64,000 nt of DNA from Neobacillus novalis NBRC 102450 (GCF_001591805.1 NZ_BCVP01000015.1:1-64000); one strand, 5' to 3'. Counted from the stretch's first letter, positions 46,441 to 63,265 are shown. Notes: generated by a model not told the origin, from the letters alone. Program-made: numbers and translations.

Positions 46441-47937
46441 ATGGGAAAAGACGCAAAAGCAAGAATTCAAAAGGGAAAATTACTTTCATTTATTCCTACG
46501 GGCGAATATTATTTCACGAAGGGTTTAAAGGCATACCATCGACGTGATTTTATCAAAGCAAAAAAATATCTTGGACGGGCGATGCAGCTCGAGCCTGGTG
46601 AACCGATGATTACATGCCAGCTGGCCATTGTGTCAACAGAACTTGGCGAGTTTGAAAATTCCAACCGGCTCTTGCATCACGTCCTTGAAGAACTAGACTC
46701 TGAAATGGTCGAGTGCCATTACTTTTTAGCGAATAATTATGCCCATATAGGATTTTTTAAAGATGCTTATCACCATGCAAAGCTCTATTTACAATTAGAA
46801 CCGGATGGTGATTTTTCCGAAGATACAGAGGAACTGCTTGAACTGCTTACGTTTGAATCAGAGGATCTTGAGGATGAGCTGTATCTGGAGCAGGATGATT
46901 TGATTTTCAAACAAGAACAGGCTCGTGAGCTCCTAGAGTCAGGCTATTTTCCAAAGGCAATTGAGCTGTTAAAAGATGTCGTCAAGGAATATCCGGAATA
47001 TTGGTCGGCGTACAATAACTTAGCGCTAGCTTATTTTTATTTAGGTCAAACGGAAAAAGCAGAATCGATTTTACAGGATGTGCTCGAGCGCAATCCGGGA
47101 AATCTGCATGCCCTCTGTAACAAACTTGTATTTGCCCATTATCAGGGGCAAACAAACAATGTCACAAACATGCTGCAATCATTGAAAAAAATTCAACCGC
47201 TCCTTAGTGAGCACCAATTTAAGCTTGGTACCAGCTTTGCTTTGGTCGGCGAGTATGAGCTTGCCTATTTATGGTTGAAAAAATTATATAAAAATGGCTT
47301 TGATGGCGATGGTCCGTTTTATTACTGGCTATCCTATTCAGCCTATTTCACCGGCTATGAAAATTTTGCCCAAAACATCTGGAAAAAGATGCTTCGGATT
47401 TATCCTGATAAAGAAGGGATGGAACCATGGAATGCCGAAAAGGCGCCGGCAAATGGTTTGGAAGACCAATCAGGATCTATTTTTCAAAAGCTTGAAAGTG
47501 ACTATGTCGAAGAGCGCTTATTCGCCCTATTCCTAACCACTATTTCAAGTAAAAGGGAAGAAATCATTACCTCAAAGCGGCTGTTTCAAAATCAGAAATT
47601 CACCAGCCTAGAAAAAGAATATATTTCGTTAATCAGGTCGGGAAAACCTTCTGTGACGTCCGACGCACAGGAAATTGCCGAGCTTTTTTATGAAAACCAT
47701 CAGCCGATTGGCTCAATTGAATCTGGCTTATACCTGATGTGGTTCTCGCTGTACGTCGAAGTTTCCAAAGCCAACATTTCCTTGAAAAATAAACGGGCCT
47801 GGGCGGGGGCGGTTGAATATATGTGGCACAAACTGCGCAGTGAAAAGGTATCCCAGCAGGAGGTTGCCGAACGCTACGGGCTATCAACCGCCACGATTGG
47901 CAAATATGTAAAAATCGTGAATGACTATTTAAATTAA
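46441..47937 (+). CDS. yvcD: TPR-repeat protein with C-terminal helix-turn-helix, YvcD-like
   Basis: 498 residues. Tetratricopeptide-type helical pairs cover about 20-130 and 155-330 (GLKAYHRRDFIKAKKYLGRA, then YWSAYNNLALAYFYLGQTEK). The last 30 residues (QQEVAERYGLSTATIGKYVK) read as a helix-turn-helix. No enzyme motif is seen. The position between hisI and trxB matches yvcD of B. subtilis, whose role is unknown. ATG 46441 follows GTGGAGG; an earlier ATG at 46417 is in frame without a site. Confidence 0.82.
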   Translation: MGKDAKARIQKGKLLSFIPTGEYYFTKGLKAYHRRDFIKAKKYLGRAMQLEPGEPMITCQLAIVSTELGEFENSNRLLHHVLEELDSEMVECHYFLANNYAHIGFFKDAYHHAKLYLQLEPDGDFSEDTEELLELLTFESEDLEDELYLEQDDLIFKQEQARELLESGYFPKAIELLKDVVKEYPEYWSAYNNLALAYFYLGQTEKAESILQDVLERNPGNLHALCNKLVFAHYQGQTNNVTNMLQSLKKIQPLLSEHQFKLGTSFALVGEYELAYLWLKKLYKNGFDGDGPFYYWLSYSAYFTGYENFAQNIWKKMLRIYPDKEGMEPWNAEKAPANGLEDQSGSIFQKLESDYVEERLFALFLTTISSKREEIITSKRLFQNQKFTSLEKEYISLIRSGKPSVTSDAQEIAELFYENHQPIGSIESGLYLMWFSLYVEVSKANISLKNKRAWAGAVEYMWHKLRSEKVSQQEVAERYGLSTATIGKYVKIVNDYLN

Positions 47938-47968
47938 GCAGATAAATGGACTATAATTCAATTGTTTA

Positions 47969-48983
<1,015 letters not shown>

Positions 48984-49121
48984 CGGTTTAGTGAAAAGGT
49001 ATAAGTGTAAATTTACATTTACGAAAAAGTAACTCTGTTTTAATTTTCCTGTAACAATAGTGAAATATAGATAGGGTATGATTAAATAAATTGACCCCCT
49101 TTAAAATAAATACCTTTTCAG

Positions 49122-49152
49122 CGCACAAGCCCAGCAGCTTGTGCCATTTTTT
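49122..49152 (+). terminator. Terminator downstream of trxB
   Basis: GCACAAGC and GCTTGTGC pair around CCAGCA, with eight or nine T following. The 135 bp between the trxB stop and this hairpin contain no gene. Confidence 0.88.
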
Positions 49153-49160
49153 TTGCGTGG

Positions 49161-49270
49161 AAAAGGGGCGGAGCGCCGCAAAGATTAATCAGTATATCCA
49201 ATTGTAGAGGGAAATATACATTTTATACTTTCAGCGAGTAAAGCCTAGCTCTGCTCACACCGCCTTTATT
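49161..49270 (+). repeat. 110-bp intergenic repeat element, copy 2
   Basis: Second copy of the element at 25267-25376, same orientation, same length and matching ends. It starts 9 bp after the T-run of the trxB terminator. No ORF of note is inside. Confidence 0.85.
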
Positions 49271-49372
49271 GGCAGGAATGATTCTTTGAATACCTTTTTG
49301 TGGTAAATTGTGGCGTGAAACACCATATTAGTTTGGGCCGGCTAAGGTAAAAAAATATCAATTATGTATTCA

Positions 49373-49401
49373 TTGTGGCTGTTTCCTAAAAATAGTATAA
49401 T
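49373..49401 (+). promoter_or_regulatory. Sigma-A promoter of the yvcI-rapZ-yvcK-whiA-crh cluster
   Basis: TTGTGG and TATAAT are separated by 17 bp, 54 bp upstream of the Nudix gene. Confidence 0.6.
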
Positions 49402-49454
49402 GAAAAGAATAAAATAAACTGTTACAATATTAGTTTTAGAGTAGGTGAAAAACA

Positions 49455-49913
49455 ATGCAGCGGGTCACCAATTGTGTTTTGTTAAGAAATAATCAAATAT
49501 TGTTACTGCAGAAACCGCGCCGGGGATGGTGGGTGGCTCCGGGAGGAAAAATGGAACCGGGCGAATCCGTACGAGACTCCTGCATCAGGGAATATCGTGA
49601 AGAAACGGGCATCTATTTAAAAAGTCCACAATTAAAAGGGATTTTTACAATGATTATGAAGGAAAGTGATGAGCTTCTTTCCGAATGGATGATGTTTACT
49701 TTTATGGCAGCGGATTCAGATGGCATTGATTTAGTCGAATCTGAAGAGGGGAAGCTGGCGTGGCATCCGATAGACCAGGTGAAAGGTCTGCCGATGGCTG
49801 CCGGTGATTATCATATCATTGATTACATGATTCATGGAAAGGGCATCATTTACGGTACTTTTACTTATACAAAAGATTTTCAACTAATCAGTTATCGATT
49901 AGATCCAAGTTAA
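49455..49913 (+). CDS. yvcI: Nudix hydrolase, YvcI-like
   Basis: 152 residues. The Nudix box is seen from GGKMEPGESVRDSCIREYRE through EETGI (about 33-55), with all key Gly and Glu residues. The likely action is hydrolysis of a nucleoside diphosphate derivative; members next to rapZ have been annotated as 8-oxo-dGTP hydrolases without proof. It is the first gene of the conserved cluster leading to whiA and crh. Confidence 0.88.
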   Translation: MQRVTNCVLLRNNQILLLQKPRRGWWVAPGGKMEPGESVRDSCIREYREETGIYLKSPQLKGIFTMIMKESDELLSEWMMFTFMAADSDGIDLVESEEGKLAWHPIDQVKGLPMAAGDYHIIDYMIHGKGIIYGTFTYTKDFQLISYRLDPS

Positions 49914-49933
49914 TATAATTAGGGGGAATTGAA

Positions 49934-50827
49934 GTGAGTACCGGTTCGATTAACGATACCCAGATGGTGATTATTACCGGAATGTCTGGGGCAGGAAAAA
50001 CAGTGGCGATTCAAAGCTTTGAAGATTTAGGGTTCTTCTGTGTCGATAATTTGCCGCCAACGCTGCTCCAGAAATTTCTTGAACTTATGAAAGAATCAGG
50101 GAATAAAATGAATAAGGTTGCCCTGGTTATGGACTTACGGGGAAGAGAGTTTTTTGACCATTTATTCAAAGCATTAGATGAACTGGACGAAACATCGTGG
50201 GTGAAGCCGCAGATTTTATTTCTAGATGCGGATGATTCGACATTAGTACGCAGATATAAGGAAACAAGGCGGTCGCATCCGCTGGCCAAGTCAGGCTTAC
50301 CTCTTGAGGGCATCTCGCTTGAGCGTGAACTTCTTGAAGAATTAAAAGGCCGGGCACAATTAATTTACAATACTTCCCAGATGAAACCACGTGAATTACG
50401 TGAGAAGATATTAACGGAATTTACCGCGAATAAACAATTAATCTTTACTGTCAATCTCATGTCGTTCGGCTTTAAACATGGGCTTCCAATTGATGCAGAT
50501 CTCGTCTTTGACGTGCGCTTCCTGCCGAATCCCCATTATATTGAGCATATGAGACCAAAGACAGGGCTGGATGAAGAAGTTTCAAGCTATGTTTTAAAAT
50601 GGAACGAAACGCAAAAGTTTTTGGAAAAAGTAACGGACCTGCTAAGCTTCATGCTTCCACATTATAAGCGGGAAGGAAAGGCGCAGCTAGTGATTGCGAT
50701 TGGCTGTACTGGCGGGCAGCACCGTTCGGTTGCCCTTGCTGAGTATTTAGGCCGATTTTTCGAAAATGATTATAAAACATGCGTTTCCCACCGCGACATT
50801 GAGAGGAGAAAGGATAAAACAACATGA
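49934..50827 (+). CDS. rapZ: RNase adapter/P-loop protein RapZ (YvcJ)
   Basis: 297 residues. Walker A is GMSGAGKT (16-23). The C-terminal domain carries the conserved [17 protein letters not shown] segment near residue 257. In E. coli RapZ guides RNase E to the sRNA GlmZ; in Bacillus YvcJ is a nucleotide-binding GTPase whose target is unclear. The start is GTG 49934 behind AGGGGGAATTGAA. It overlaps yvcK by 4 bp. Confidence 0.93.
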   Translation: MSTGSINDTQMVIITGMSGAGKTVAIQSFEDLGFFCVDNLPPTLLQKFLELMKESGNKMNKVALVMDLRGREFFDHLFKALDELDETSWVKPQILFLDADDSTLVRRYKETRRSHPLAKSGLPLEGISLERELLEELKGRAQLIYNTSQMKPRELREKILTEFTANKQLIFTVNLMSFGFKHGLPIDADLVFDVRFLPNPHYIEHMRPKTGLDEEVSSYVLKWNETQKFLEKVTDLLSFMLPHYKREGKAQLVIAIGCTGGQHRSVALAEYLGRFFENDYKTCVSHRDIERRKDKTT

Positions 50828-51810
50828 GAGAGATAGGACAGCCTCGGATTGTCGTCATTGGCGGAGGAACAGGTTTACCGGTTTTATTGCGTGGTTTAAA
50901 ACAGTTTCCTGTGGATATTACCGCCATTGTGACTGTCGCGGATGACGGCGGCAGTTCAGGACGCTTGCGCGAGGATCTGCATATTCCTCCTCCCGGGGAC
51001 ATACGCAATGTATTAGCATCACTGTCAGATGTCGAACCGCTAGTTGAGGAAATGTTTCAGCATCGTTTTAAAACCTCGAATGAACTTTCCGGACATTCGC
51101 TGGGAAATTTAATCTTGGCGGCGATGACATCGATTACCGGCAATTTCGTTCATGCCATTCAGGAGATGAGCAAAATCTTGAATGTCCATGGCAAAGTGCT
51201 TCCGGCTGCGAACCAAAGCGTGGTATTGCATGCAGAGATGGAGGACGGAGCCATTGTTTCCGGGGAATCGAAAATCCCTTATTCGGGGAAAAAGATTAAA
51301 AGAGTTTATTTAACTTCCAAAAGTGAAATCCGCCCATTACCCGAGACGATTCAAGCAATTCGTCAGGCTGATTTAATTATCATTGGCCCGGGAAGTTTGT
51401 ATACCAGTATCCTCCCAAATCTGCTTGTCCCGCGATTAGGGGATGAGGTTTGCCGCTCCAATGCGAAAAAGGTCTATATTTGTAATCTAATGACACAGGC
51501 AGGAGAAACGCATGGCTATACGGCGAGCGATCATGTCAAGGCCTTATATAGCCATATGAGCTGTGCCTTTGTCGATACGGTCCTTGTCAATAATGAAGAA
51601 ATTCCCCAGGATGTGCAGCTCCGCTATAATGAAGAGCTGGCTGACCCGGTACAGTATGATTTACCACAGCTTTTTGAGCTGGGGCTCGAGGTGGTCCATG
51701 CGGATATTGCCTATCAGGAAAATGGCGCACTCCGGCATGACCCGAAAAAAGTAGCGAATATTTTATATAATTTGCTCGTGGATGAAACCAAAAAGCGTTA
51801 TGAAGCGTAG
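50824..51810 (+). CDS. yvcK: Gluconeogenesis factor YvcK (CofD/UPF0052 family)
   Basis: 328 residues. The CofD-like nucleotide fold begins [19 protein letters not shown] and continues with [14 protein letters not shown]. YvcK binds UDP-sugars and is needed for normal morphology and growth on gluconeogenic carbon in B. subtilis. It overlaps rapZ, with whiA 46 bp downstream. Confidence 0.93.
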   Translation: MREIGQPRIVVIGGGTGLPVLLRGLKQFPVDITAIVTVADDGGSSGRLREDLHIPPPGDIRNVLASLSDVEPLVEEMFQHRFKTSNELSGHSLGNLILAAMTSITGNFVHAIQEMSKILNVHGKVLPAANQSVVLHAEMEDGAIVSGESKIPYSGKKIKRVYLTSKSEIRPLPETIQAIRQADLIIIGPGSLYTSILPNLLVPRLGDEVCRSNAKKVYICNLMTQAGETHGYTASDHVKALYSHMSCAFVDTVLVNNEEIPQDVQLRYNEELADPVQYDLPQLFELGLEVVHADIAYQENGALRHDPKKVANILYNLLVDETKKRYEA

Positions 51811-51856
51811 ATAGTAGCAGGGAAATTATTATTGCTTTTTATAAAGGGGTGAGGGG

Positions 51857-52807
51857 ATGTCTTTCGCTTCGGAAACGAAAAAAGAATTAACTAACCTGGA
51901 AGTGAAAACGTGCTGCATTCAATCAGAGCTCTCGGCTTTGATCCGTATGAACGGTTCCCTTTCCTTTTCAAATCGTAAGTTAGTTGTTGATATTCAAACC
52001 GAAAATGCCGCGATTGCGAGAAGAATTTATACATTATTGAAAAAGAGCTACCAGGTACAGGTAGAATTGCTGGTCCGCAAAAAAATGTGCTTGAAAAAAA
52101 ACAATGTCTACATTGTTCGTTTGTCCCAGCAGGCAAAGGAAATTCTGGAGGACACGAAAATTATTGGCGATGGATTTACCATCATTCACGATATTTCGCC
52201 GGAGCTGATAAAAAAGAAGTGTTGTAAGCGTTCTTATTTACGTGGTGCCTTTCTAGCTGGAGGCTCCGTCAATAATCCGGAAACATCTTCCTATCACTTG
52301 GAAATTTCTTCGCTCTATAAAGATCATAATGACTCTTTATGCGAATTAATGAATACATTTGGACTTAACAGTAAAACGCTTGAGCGGAAAAAAGGCTTTA
52401 TTACCTATTTAAAGGAAGCCGAGAAAATTACTGAGTTTCTAAATATTGTCGGGGCCCATAATGCCCTGCTCCGCTTTGAAGACGTTCGAATTGTTAGGGA
52501 TATGCGGAATTCGGTGAATCGCCTGGTAAACTGCGAAACGGCTAATCTCAATAAAACAATCGGTGCTTCCATCAGGCAGGTTGAGAATATCCGCTTGATT
52601 GATGGAACGGTTGGTTTGCAAATTTTACCGGATAAACTGCGGGAAATTGCGGAACTCAGGTTGAATTTTCCCGATGTTACCCTAAAGGAACTGGGTGAAA
52701 TGGTTTCCGGCGGTGCCATTAGTAAATCAGGAATTAATCATCGTCTGCGAAAAATTGATGAGATAGCCGAGAAGCTCCGAATGGGCGAAATTGCATCAAG
52801 GAAGTAG
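51857..52807 (+). CDS. whiA: DNA-binding protein WhiA
   Basis: 316 residues. The N-terminal two thirds have a LAGLIDADG-like fold ([20 protein letters not shown] near residue 127). The C-terminal helix-turn-helix is seen in [20 protein letters not shown]. No endonuclease catalytic acids are expected. In Bacillus it influences cell division and chromosome segregation. AAAGGGGTGAGGGG precedes the ATG. Confidence 0.95.
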   Translation: MSFASETKKELTNLEVKTCCIQSELSALIRMNGSLSFSNRKLVVDIQTENAAIARRIYTLLKKSYQVQVELLVRKKMCLKKNNVYIVRLSQQAKEILEDTKIIGDGFTIIHDISPELIKKKCCKRSYLRGAFLAGGSVNNPETSSYHLEISSLYKDHNDSLCELMNTFGLNSKTLERKKGFITYLKEAEKITEFLNIVGAHNALLRFEDVRIVRDMRNSVNRLVNCETANLNKTIGASIRQVENIRLIDGTVGLQILPDKLREIAELRLNFPDVTLKELGEMVSGGAISKSGINHRLRKIDEIAEKLRMGEIASRK

Positions 52808-52921
52808 ACGGCTCTGACGGGTCCTAAATATTGCCCGCTTTAGGGCTAAGTGATTTTGACTTTGTGAAATAATGAATTTGTTATCATAATATAGGATAAA
52901 AACATGAGGAGGAATTAAATA

Positions 52922-53179
52922 ATGTTGGCAAAACAGGTAGAGGTTAAATTGAGAACAGGTCTGCAAGCACGACCAGCAGCACTTTTTGTGCAGGAGGCAA
53001 ACCGCTTTTCAGCGGATATTTTTCTAGAGAAAGATGGCAAAAAGGTAAATGCAAAAAGTATCATGGGATTAATGAGCCTTGCAGTTGGCTCAGGAATCGT
53101 GATTAATATTATCGCAGACGGCGACGATGAAGAAAAAGCCATCAACGCACTAACAGAATTTATTCAGAAAGATCATTAA
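52922..53179 (+). CDS. crh: Catabolite repression HPr-like protein
   Basis: 85 residues of HPr fold. The PTS active-site His15 is replaced by Gln (LQARPA, residue 15), which separates Crh from HPr. Ser46 (KSIMGL) remains for phosphorylation by HprK. P-Ser-Crh is a corepressor of CcpA. AGGAGG precedes the ATG. It ends the yvcI-crh cluster, as in B. subtilis. Confidence 0.97.
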   Translation: MLAKQVEVKLRTGLQARPAALFVQEANRFSADIFLEKDGKKVNAKSIMGLMSLAVGSGIVINIIADGDDEEKAINALTEFIQKDH

Positions 53180-53182
53180 TTG

Positions 53183-53226
53183 AAAAAAGGATTCAACCTC
53201 ATTTAGTGGTTGAATCCTTTTTTAAT
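53183..53226. terminator. Terminator after crh
   Basis: AAAAAAGGATTCAACC pairs perfectly with GGTTGAATCCTTTTTT around a 9-base loop. It works in both directions. Confidence 0.92.
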
Positions 53227-53245
53227 GTATGAAAGCAAAAATAAA

Positions 53246-53270
53246 AGCAACCGGTTCAATGCCGGTTGCC
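53246..53270 (-). terminator. Terminator of clpP
   Basis: GCAACCGG and CCGGTTGC pair around a 7-base loop. The minus-strand tail TTTTATTTTTG suits the clpP transcript, which ends 10 bp before it. Confidence 0.85.
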
Positions 53271-53280
53271 TAATGTTCAT

Positions 53281-53883
53281 TTATTTTTCTTTTTTATCAA
53301 GTGTGTGGCGTGTAATGATGCTGTCAATCAGGCCGTATTCCTTTGCCCTTTCGGCAGTCATGAAATTATCGCGGTCGGTATCCTTTTGAATGACTTCAAG
53401 CGGCTGGCCAGTGCGCTCTGCTAAAATTCCATTTAACTTTTCACGAAGGAAAAGGATCCGTTTAGCGGCAATTTCAATTTCGGTTGCTTGTCCTTGAGCA
53501 CCGCCAAGTGGCTGGTGAATCATCACTTCAGCATTTGGGAGCGCAAAACGCTTGCCTTTTTCCCCAGCTGACAGTAAGAAAGCGCCCATGGAGGCTGCCA
53601 TTCCGATACAAACAGTTGATACATTTGCTTTGATATACTGCATGGTATCGTAAATCGCCATCCCGGCTGTGATGCTTCCGCCTGGACTATTAATGTAAAG
53701 AGTAATATCTTTTTCAGGATTTTCCGCTTCTAAAAACAATAATTGTGCTACAATACTGTTGGCGACATTGTCATCAATACCACTGCCAAGCATAATAATC
53801 CGATCTTTTAATAAACGGGAATAAATGTCATAGGCACGTTCGCCGCGGTTTGTTTGTTCAATAACTGTAGGAATCAAATTCAT
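53281..53883 (-). CDS. clpP: ATP-dependent Clp protease proteolytic subunit
   Basis: 200 residues of the tetradecameric serine protease that works with ClpC, ClpX or ClpE. The catalytic triad Ser98 (GMAASMGA), His123 (MIHQPLGG) and Asp172 (DTDRDNF) is complete. The start is fixed at ATG 53883 by CAGGAGGAGGAAG. The frame runs upstream to 53940 across the promoter, which I exclude. It has its own CtsR-controlled promoter. Confidence 0.98.
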   Translation of the reverse strand: MNLIPTVIEQTNRGERAYDIYSRLLKDRIIMLGSGIDDNVANSIVAQLLFLEAENPEKDITLYINSPGGSITAGMAIYDTMQYIKANVSTVCIGMAASMGAFLLSAGEKGKRFALPNAEVMIHQPLGGAQGQATEIEIAAKRILFLREKLNGILAERTGQPLEVIQKDTDRDNFMTAERAKEYGLIDSIITRHTLDKKEK

Positions 53884-53931
53884 ATTTCTTCCTCCTCCTG
53901 AGTGTGAAAGTTTAAAATAATTTGTATAGTA

Positions 53932-53960
53932 ATCATACACTGATGGTCAATAAAGGTCAA
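53932..53960 (-). promoter_or_regulatory. Sigma-A promoter of clpP
   Basis: On the minus strand TTGACC and TATGAT are separated by exactly 17 bp. The CtsR box covers the -35. Confidence 0.75.
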
Positions 53961-53961
53961 A
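53945..53961 (+). promoter_or_regulatory. CtsR operator of clpP
   Basis: GGTCAATAAAGGTCAAA matches the CtsR heptad direct repeat GGTCAAAnAnnGTCAAA with one mismatch. Overlap with the -35 explains heat-shock derepression. Confidence 0.85.
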
Positions 53962-54039
53962 CAATTCGCCTTTCAAATGTTCGACAACTTTCCTACATCA
54001 GCATAACCATTCCGGACTAATTTAAAACCTATTATTTAC

Positions 54040-54068
54040 TTGCAAAGCTGTCGAAACTAGCATATAAT
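54040..54068 (+). promoter_or_regulatory. Promoter of the tRNA-Arg gene
   Basis: TTGCAA and TATAAT are separated by 17 bp, 20 bp upstream of the tRNA. Confidence 0.75.
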
Positions 54069-54088
54069 ATGTAAGTCGTTACAAATTA

Positions 54089-54160
54089 GCGCTCGTGGTG
54101 CAACGGATAGCACGTAAGATTCCGGTTCTTAAAATGGGGGTTCGATTCCCTCCGAGCGCG
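54089..54160 (+). tRNA. tRNA-Arg (anticodon CCG)
   Basis: A 72-nt cloverleaf. The acceptor GCGCTCG pairs with CGAGCGC and the D stem GTGC with GCAC. The anticodon stem TAAGA/TCTTA encloses the loop TTCCGGT, whose anticodon is CCG (reads CGG). The T arm has loop TTCGATT. The 3' CCA is not encoded. It is a single-gene transcript with its own promoter and terminator. Confidence 0.92.
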
Positions 54161-54167
54161 TTATGAA

Positions 54168-54202
54168 GGCCTCCTGTTTTTTGTAAACAGGGGGTTTTTA
54201 TT
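54168..54202 (+). terminator. Terminator of the tRNA gene
   Basis: CCTCCTGTTT pairs with AAACAGGGGG (one wobble pair), followed by TTTTTATTTT. Confidence 0.82.
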
Positions 54203-54242
54203 TTGATAAAAAGGTTGACTTGATTTCCAGTATATGTCTAAT

Positions 54243-54432
54243 TAGCCATAACCCATTAAAAAATAGCCATAACTCCCAAAATAATAGCCATAACCCATCA
54301 AAAAGTAGCCAAAACTTCAAAAAAAGTAGCCATAACCCATTAATAAGTAGATATACCCCCTCGAGAATAGCTAATACCATTGAAAAACAGCCAGACCCCT
54401 AAAAAAACAGCCAAAACCCTTAAAAATGTACC
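54243..54432. repeat. 21-bp periodic repeat array E
   Basis: Core TAGCCATAACCCATTAAAAA. Unit starts lie at 54243, 54264, 54285, 54306, 54327 and 54348 (all 21 bp), then about 54368, 54388, 54408 and 54428 (20 bp) with decayed cores (TAGCTAATACC, CAGCCAGACCC, CAGCCAAAACC, GTACCCAATTCC). A-runs recur in phase. It is closest to array D. It begins about 40 bp after the tRNA terminator and runs up to the rpoN promoter region. ORFs in it arise from the 7-codon period. Confidence 0.9.
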
Positions 54433-54510
54433 CAATTCCCCTCAATAATTTTTTTCCATACCCGAAACTCCTTCTTTCATGTAAAATAGGAACATAAGGG
54501 GGGGAGTGGA

Positions 54511-55833
54511 ATGAACTTAAAGGCAGGGTTATGGCAGCAGCAAACATTAAAATTGGCGATGACGCAGGAGTTATCGCAGGCGATTGCCTTATTGCAGTAC
54601 TCGGCCCAAGAACTCACTGACTTTTTAGAAAATAAAGCATTGGAAAATCCCCTTATGCAGATTGAAAATGGGAATGTCCAGCCGATGAATCCCCTAATGG
54701 ACCGCAATCGCCGGAGGCATCAAAAGTCGGAAAAGGACTGGATTGAGCAGCTTGCTGATAAACCATTTTCACTTGAAGATCATTTAATCTCGCAACTAAA
54801 TATAGCTAGTTTATCTGCGGAGCAATTAAGAGTCATCCGCTATCTTATTCATAATCTAGATGAAAACGGTTACTTTTTGGGTAACCTTGAAGAAATTGCA
54901 GCAACTTTACGGGTATCTGATGAATTAGTTGAAGATGGCCTTGCTGTGATTCAAACGCTTGAACCAGCGGGAATTGGTGCAAGAGACCTTCAAGAGTGCC
55001 TGTTAATGCAAATCTATTATCAAAATCCAACTAACGAACTTGCGCAAAGGATTATTTCTCATTATTTCGTACTGTTTGCCGAAAAGAAATGGAAGCAAAT
55101 TGCCAAGGAACTGAAGGTATCGCTAAAAGAAATTCAAGATGTTTTTGATGAAGTCCAACTTCTAGACCCAAAGCCGGGGTCCATGTTACGAAAAGAAATC
55201 ACGACATACATTATTCCTGATGCGATTGTGGAACAATCTGCTGACGGGCTGACGGTACGAATGTTTGATGATGCTCTGCCAAGAATAAGTCTTAACGAGT
55301 CCTATTATAAAAAATTCAAGGACCAAGATCAGCAGGTCAGCCGTTTTATCCAGGATAATCTTCAGGATTATCAATGGATTGTCAAAAGTATTGAACAACG
55401 AAAAGAAACCCTAACAAGGGTGGTTGCCAAAATCGTCGAAAAACAGACGGCATTTTTTCAAAAAGGAGCACGCCATTTAGTGCCGATGACGATGAAGGAA
55501 GTCGCAGTTGAGCTTGATGTTCATGAATCAACTGTCAGCCGGGCAGTCCGGGAAAAATATGTGCAGACACCGACTGGGACCTTCACCTTAAAATCCTTTT
55601 TCACGAGTACCATCCAAACAGTCGCGGCGGATGGAAATGCCTCATCGACAGAGGTGAAGAATGCAATTAACCAATTAATAGATCAGGAGAATAAGGAAAA
55701 GCCGCTTTCCGATCAAGAAATTGTCGAACAATTGAAGGGGACAAACGGAATCGTGGTCTCAAGGCGGACCATCGCCAAGTACCGCGATCAGCTGGGGATT
55801 CCTTCCTCTTCGAAACGGAAAAGGTTTAATTGA
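54511..55833 (+). CDS. rpoN: RNA polymerase sigma-54 factor
   Basis: 440 residues. The Gln-rich region I (residues 1-50, LWQQQTLKLAMTQEL) contacts activators. The core-binding domain is at about 80-250. A helix-turn-helix lies in VAVELDVHESTVSRAVREKY and an RpoN-box variant, SRRTIAKYR, near the C-terminus. It is called SigL in Bacillus and needs enhancer-binding activators. GGGGGGAG precedes the ATG. Confidence 0.95.
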   Translation: MNLKAGLWQQQTLKLAMTQELSQAIALLQYSAQELTDFLENKALENPLMQIENGNVQPMNPLMDRNRRRHQKSEKDWIEQLADKPFSLEDHLISQLNIASLSAEQLRVIRYLIHNLDENGYFLGNLEEIAATLRVSDELVEDGLAVIQTLEPAGIGARDLQECLLMQIYYQNPTNELAQRIISHYFVLFAEKKWKQIAKELKVSLKEIQDVFDEVQLLDPKPGSMLRKEITTYIIPDAIVEQSADGLTVRMFDDALPRISLNESYYKKFKDQDQQVSRFIQDNLQDYQWIVKSIEQRKETLTRVVAKIVEKQTAFFQKGARHLVPMTMKEVAVELDVHESTVSRAVREKYVQTPTGTFTLKSFFTSTIQTVAADGNASSTEVKNAINQLIDQENKEKPLSDQEIVEQLKGTNGIVVSRRTIAKYRDQLGIPSSSKRKRFN

Positions 55834-55839
55834 AAGGAA

Positions 55840-56118
55840 ATGACACTAACGATGACACCAACTACCATCACTTTATATACCCGAAATCACTGCCCTTTAT
55901 GCGATAAAGCAAAAGCCTCTCTCCTTGAGCTAAAAGAGAATTGGGAATTTACCCTTGAGGAAATCGATATTGAAACAAATGATGACTTAACCGAGCGATA
56001 CGGGCTGATGATTCCCGTGGTTCACATAGACGGGGAAGAAGTCGGATTTGGGTTTGTTGACAAATTTGACGTAAGTAACCGTTTGCAAGAAAAAAGCCAA
56101 TCAAATGAGTTGAAATAG
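55840..56118 (+). CDS. Glutaredoxin-like protein (DUF836 type)
   Basis: About 92 residues of thioredoxin-like fold with an N-terminal CPLC pair (TLYTRNHCPLCDKAK). The cis-Pro region is seen as IPVVHIDGEE. It may be a small disulfide reductase. The start is uncertain between ATG 55840 and ATG 55852, both near GAAAGGA. It lies 6 bp after rpoN, so it is probably co-transcribed, and ends at a terminator. Confidence 0.83.
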   Translation: MTLTMTPTTITLYTRNHCPLCDKAKASLLELKENWEFTLEEIDIETNDDLTERYGLMIPVVHIDGEEVGFGFVDKFDVSNRLQEKSQSNELK

Positions 56119-56122
56119 GTTT

Positions 56123-56168
56123 TCACTCCTGTTAATATAATAAATGTAGCAGGGGTGATTTTTTTTAG
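56123..56168 (+). terminator. Terminator of rpoN-grx overlapping the cggR promoter region
   Basis: TCACTCCTG and CAGGGGTGA form a stem with one wobble pair, followed by eight T. The loop contains TATAAT (56136-56141), a candidate -10 for cggR, though the -35 is poor. Confidence 0.75.
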
Positions 56169-56174
56169 TGTAGG

Positions 56175-56210
56175 CGGGACACAATATGTCTATGGTGGAC
56201 ATTTCGCGAC
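56175..56210 (+). promoter_or_regulatory. CggR operator
   Basis: CGGGAC-N6-TGTC-N4-GTGGAC-N6-CGAC follows the double-site CggR consensus CGGGACN6TGTCN4CGGGACN6TGTC. The first half is perfect and the second diverged. It lies 31 bp before cggR. Fructose-1,6-bisphosphate relieves repression. Confidence 0.88.
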
Positions 56211-56240
56211 CAACTACATAGAATAAAGGAGCATGCTCTC

Positions 56241-57241
56241 ATGCAATCATTTATTGATATCCAAAAAAGACTATTACCCGATCTCCTTCATGTACTAAAA
56301 AAAAGATATTCCATCCTCCGATACATAGGATTTATGCAGCCGGTAGGAAGAAGGAGTTTAGCTGTCAGCCTTGGGCTTACCGAAAGAATCCTACGTGGTG
56401 AAGTAGACTTCCTCAAAGAGCAACAACTTATTTACACAAACAATGTGGGAATGAGTTTAACTGCTGAAGGGAAAAATTTACTTGAGGATTTAGAGGAGTT
56501 AATGCGTGAGTTAAAGGGTATTGATGTAATGGAGTTAGAATTAAAGCACAAGCTTGGCATTAAAAAAGTCATCATTGTTCCTGGCGATAGCGATGAGTCA
56601 CTATTGGTCAAAGGCGAGCTTGGCAAAGCAAGTGCCACCTGCATGAAAAAGCTTTTAACAGGGGAAAATATTATCGCTGTCACTGGCGGTTCAACGATGG
56701 CTGCTATCGCAGAAAGATTAACACCAGAGCTTTCTAAGAAGGAATTGCTATTTGTTCCTGCCCGGGGCGGAGTTGGTGAGGATGTCGCTAATCAAGCGAA
56801 CACGATATGCTCGAATATGGCGAAAAACACCAATTCTAAACATCGTGTTTTCTATGTCCCCGATCAAGTAAGTTCACAAATTTATCAATCACTCATCAAA
56901 GAACCTGAGATTCATGAGGTCTTAAAGCTAATCAAATCCGCAAGCATGGTCATCCATGGGATTGGGGATGCTATCACAATGGCTGAGCGGCGAAAAACAA
57001 ACCCCGAGATTCAGCAAAAGCTTGAAAGCGGGAAGGCTGTCGGCGAAGCGTTTGGTTATTATTTTAACGAGAGTGGCGAGATTGTTCATAAGGTATCAAC
57101 AATTGGACTTCAGCGCGAAGACCTCGCGACGATTCCAAATGTCATTGCGGTTGCAGGAGGATCCTCGAAGGCAAAGGCAATTAAAGCATACTTAAAACAA
57201 GCACCGTCAGCGACGATTTTAATTACCGATGAAGGTGCGGC

Positions 57242-57263
<22 letters not shown>
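56241..57263 (+). CDS. cggR: Central glycolytic genes regulator
   Basis: 340 residues of the SorC/DeoR-like family. An N-terminal winged helix (about 1-90, with SLGLTERILRGEVDFLKEQQ, quoted in part) precedes a sugar-phosphate-binding domain (VTGGSTMAAIAERL near residue 148, GIGDAITMAERR near 236). It represses cggR-gapA-pgk-tpiA-gpmI-eno without glycolytic sugar. It is the first gene of the hexacistron, with the operator just upstream. Confidence 0.95.
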
Positions 57264-58322
<1,059 letters not shown>

Positions 58323-58338
58323 AAAGCTTTAGGTTTTC

Positions 58339-58376
58339 CAAAGGGGAGCGGGGAGTTGATGCCCCCTTCCCTTTTT
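58339..58376 (+). terminator. Internal terminator between gapA and pgk
   Basis: AAAGGGGAGCGGGG can pair with CCCCCTTCCCTTT (one bulge), followed by T6. It lies inside the hexacistron and should let gapA accumulate above the downstream genes by partial termination. Confidence 0.75.
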
Positions 58377-58415
58377 TACGTAAATAAATGCCACTACTTT
58401 AAGGAGGTCTTTTAC

Positions 58416-61909
<3,494 letters not shown>

Positions 61910-61943
61910 AAGCTTTAAAACTGATTGAAAAACTTAATTCTAA

Positions 61944-63254
<1,311 letters not shown>

Positions 63255-63265
63255 TATTTTTCCGA

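Noticed and set aside
54198..54380. Minus-strand ORF over array E encoding a Leu/Trp-rich peptide
   Set aside because: Same cause as array B. It has no start signal and overlaps the tRNA terminator.
58339..58376. gapA-pgk hairpin as the end of the operon
   Set aside because: pgk follows with a standard ribosome-binding site and no clear new promoter, so partial termination inside one operon fits better.
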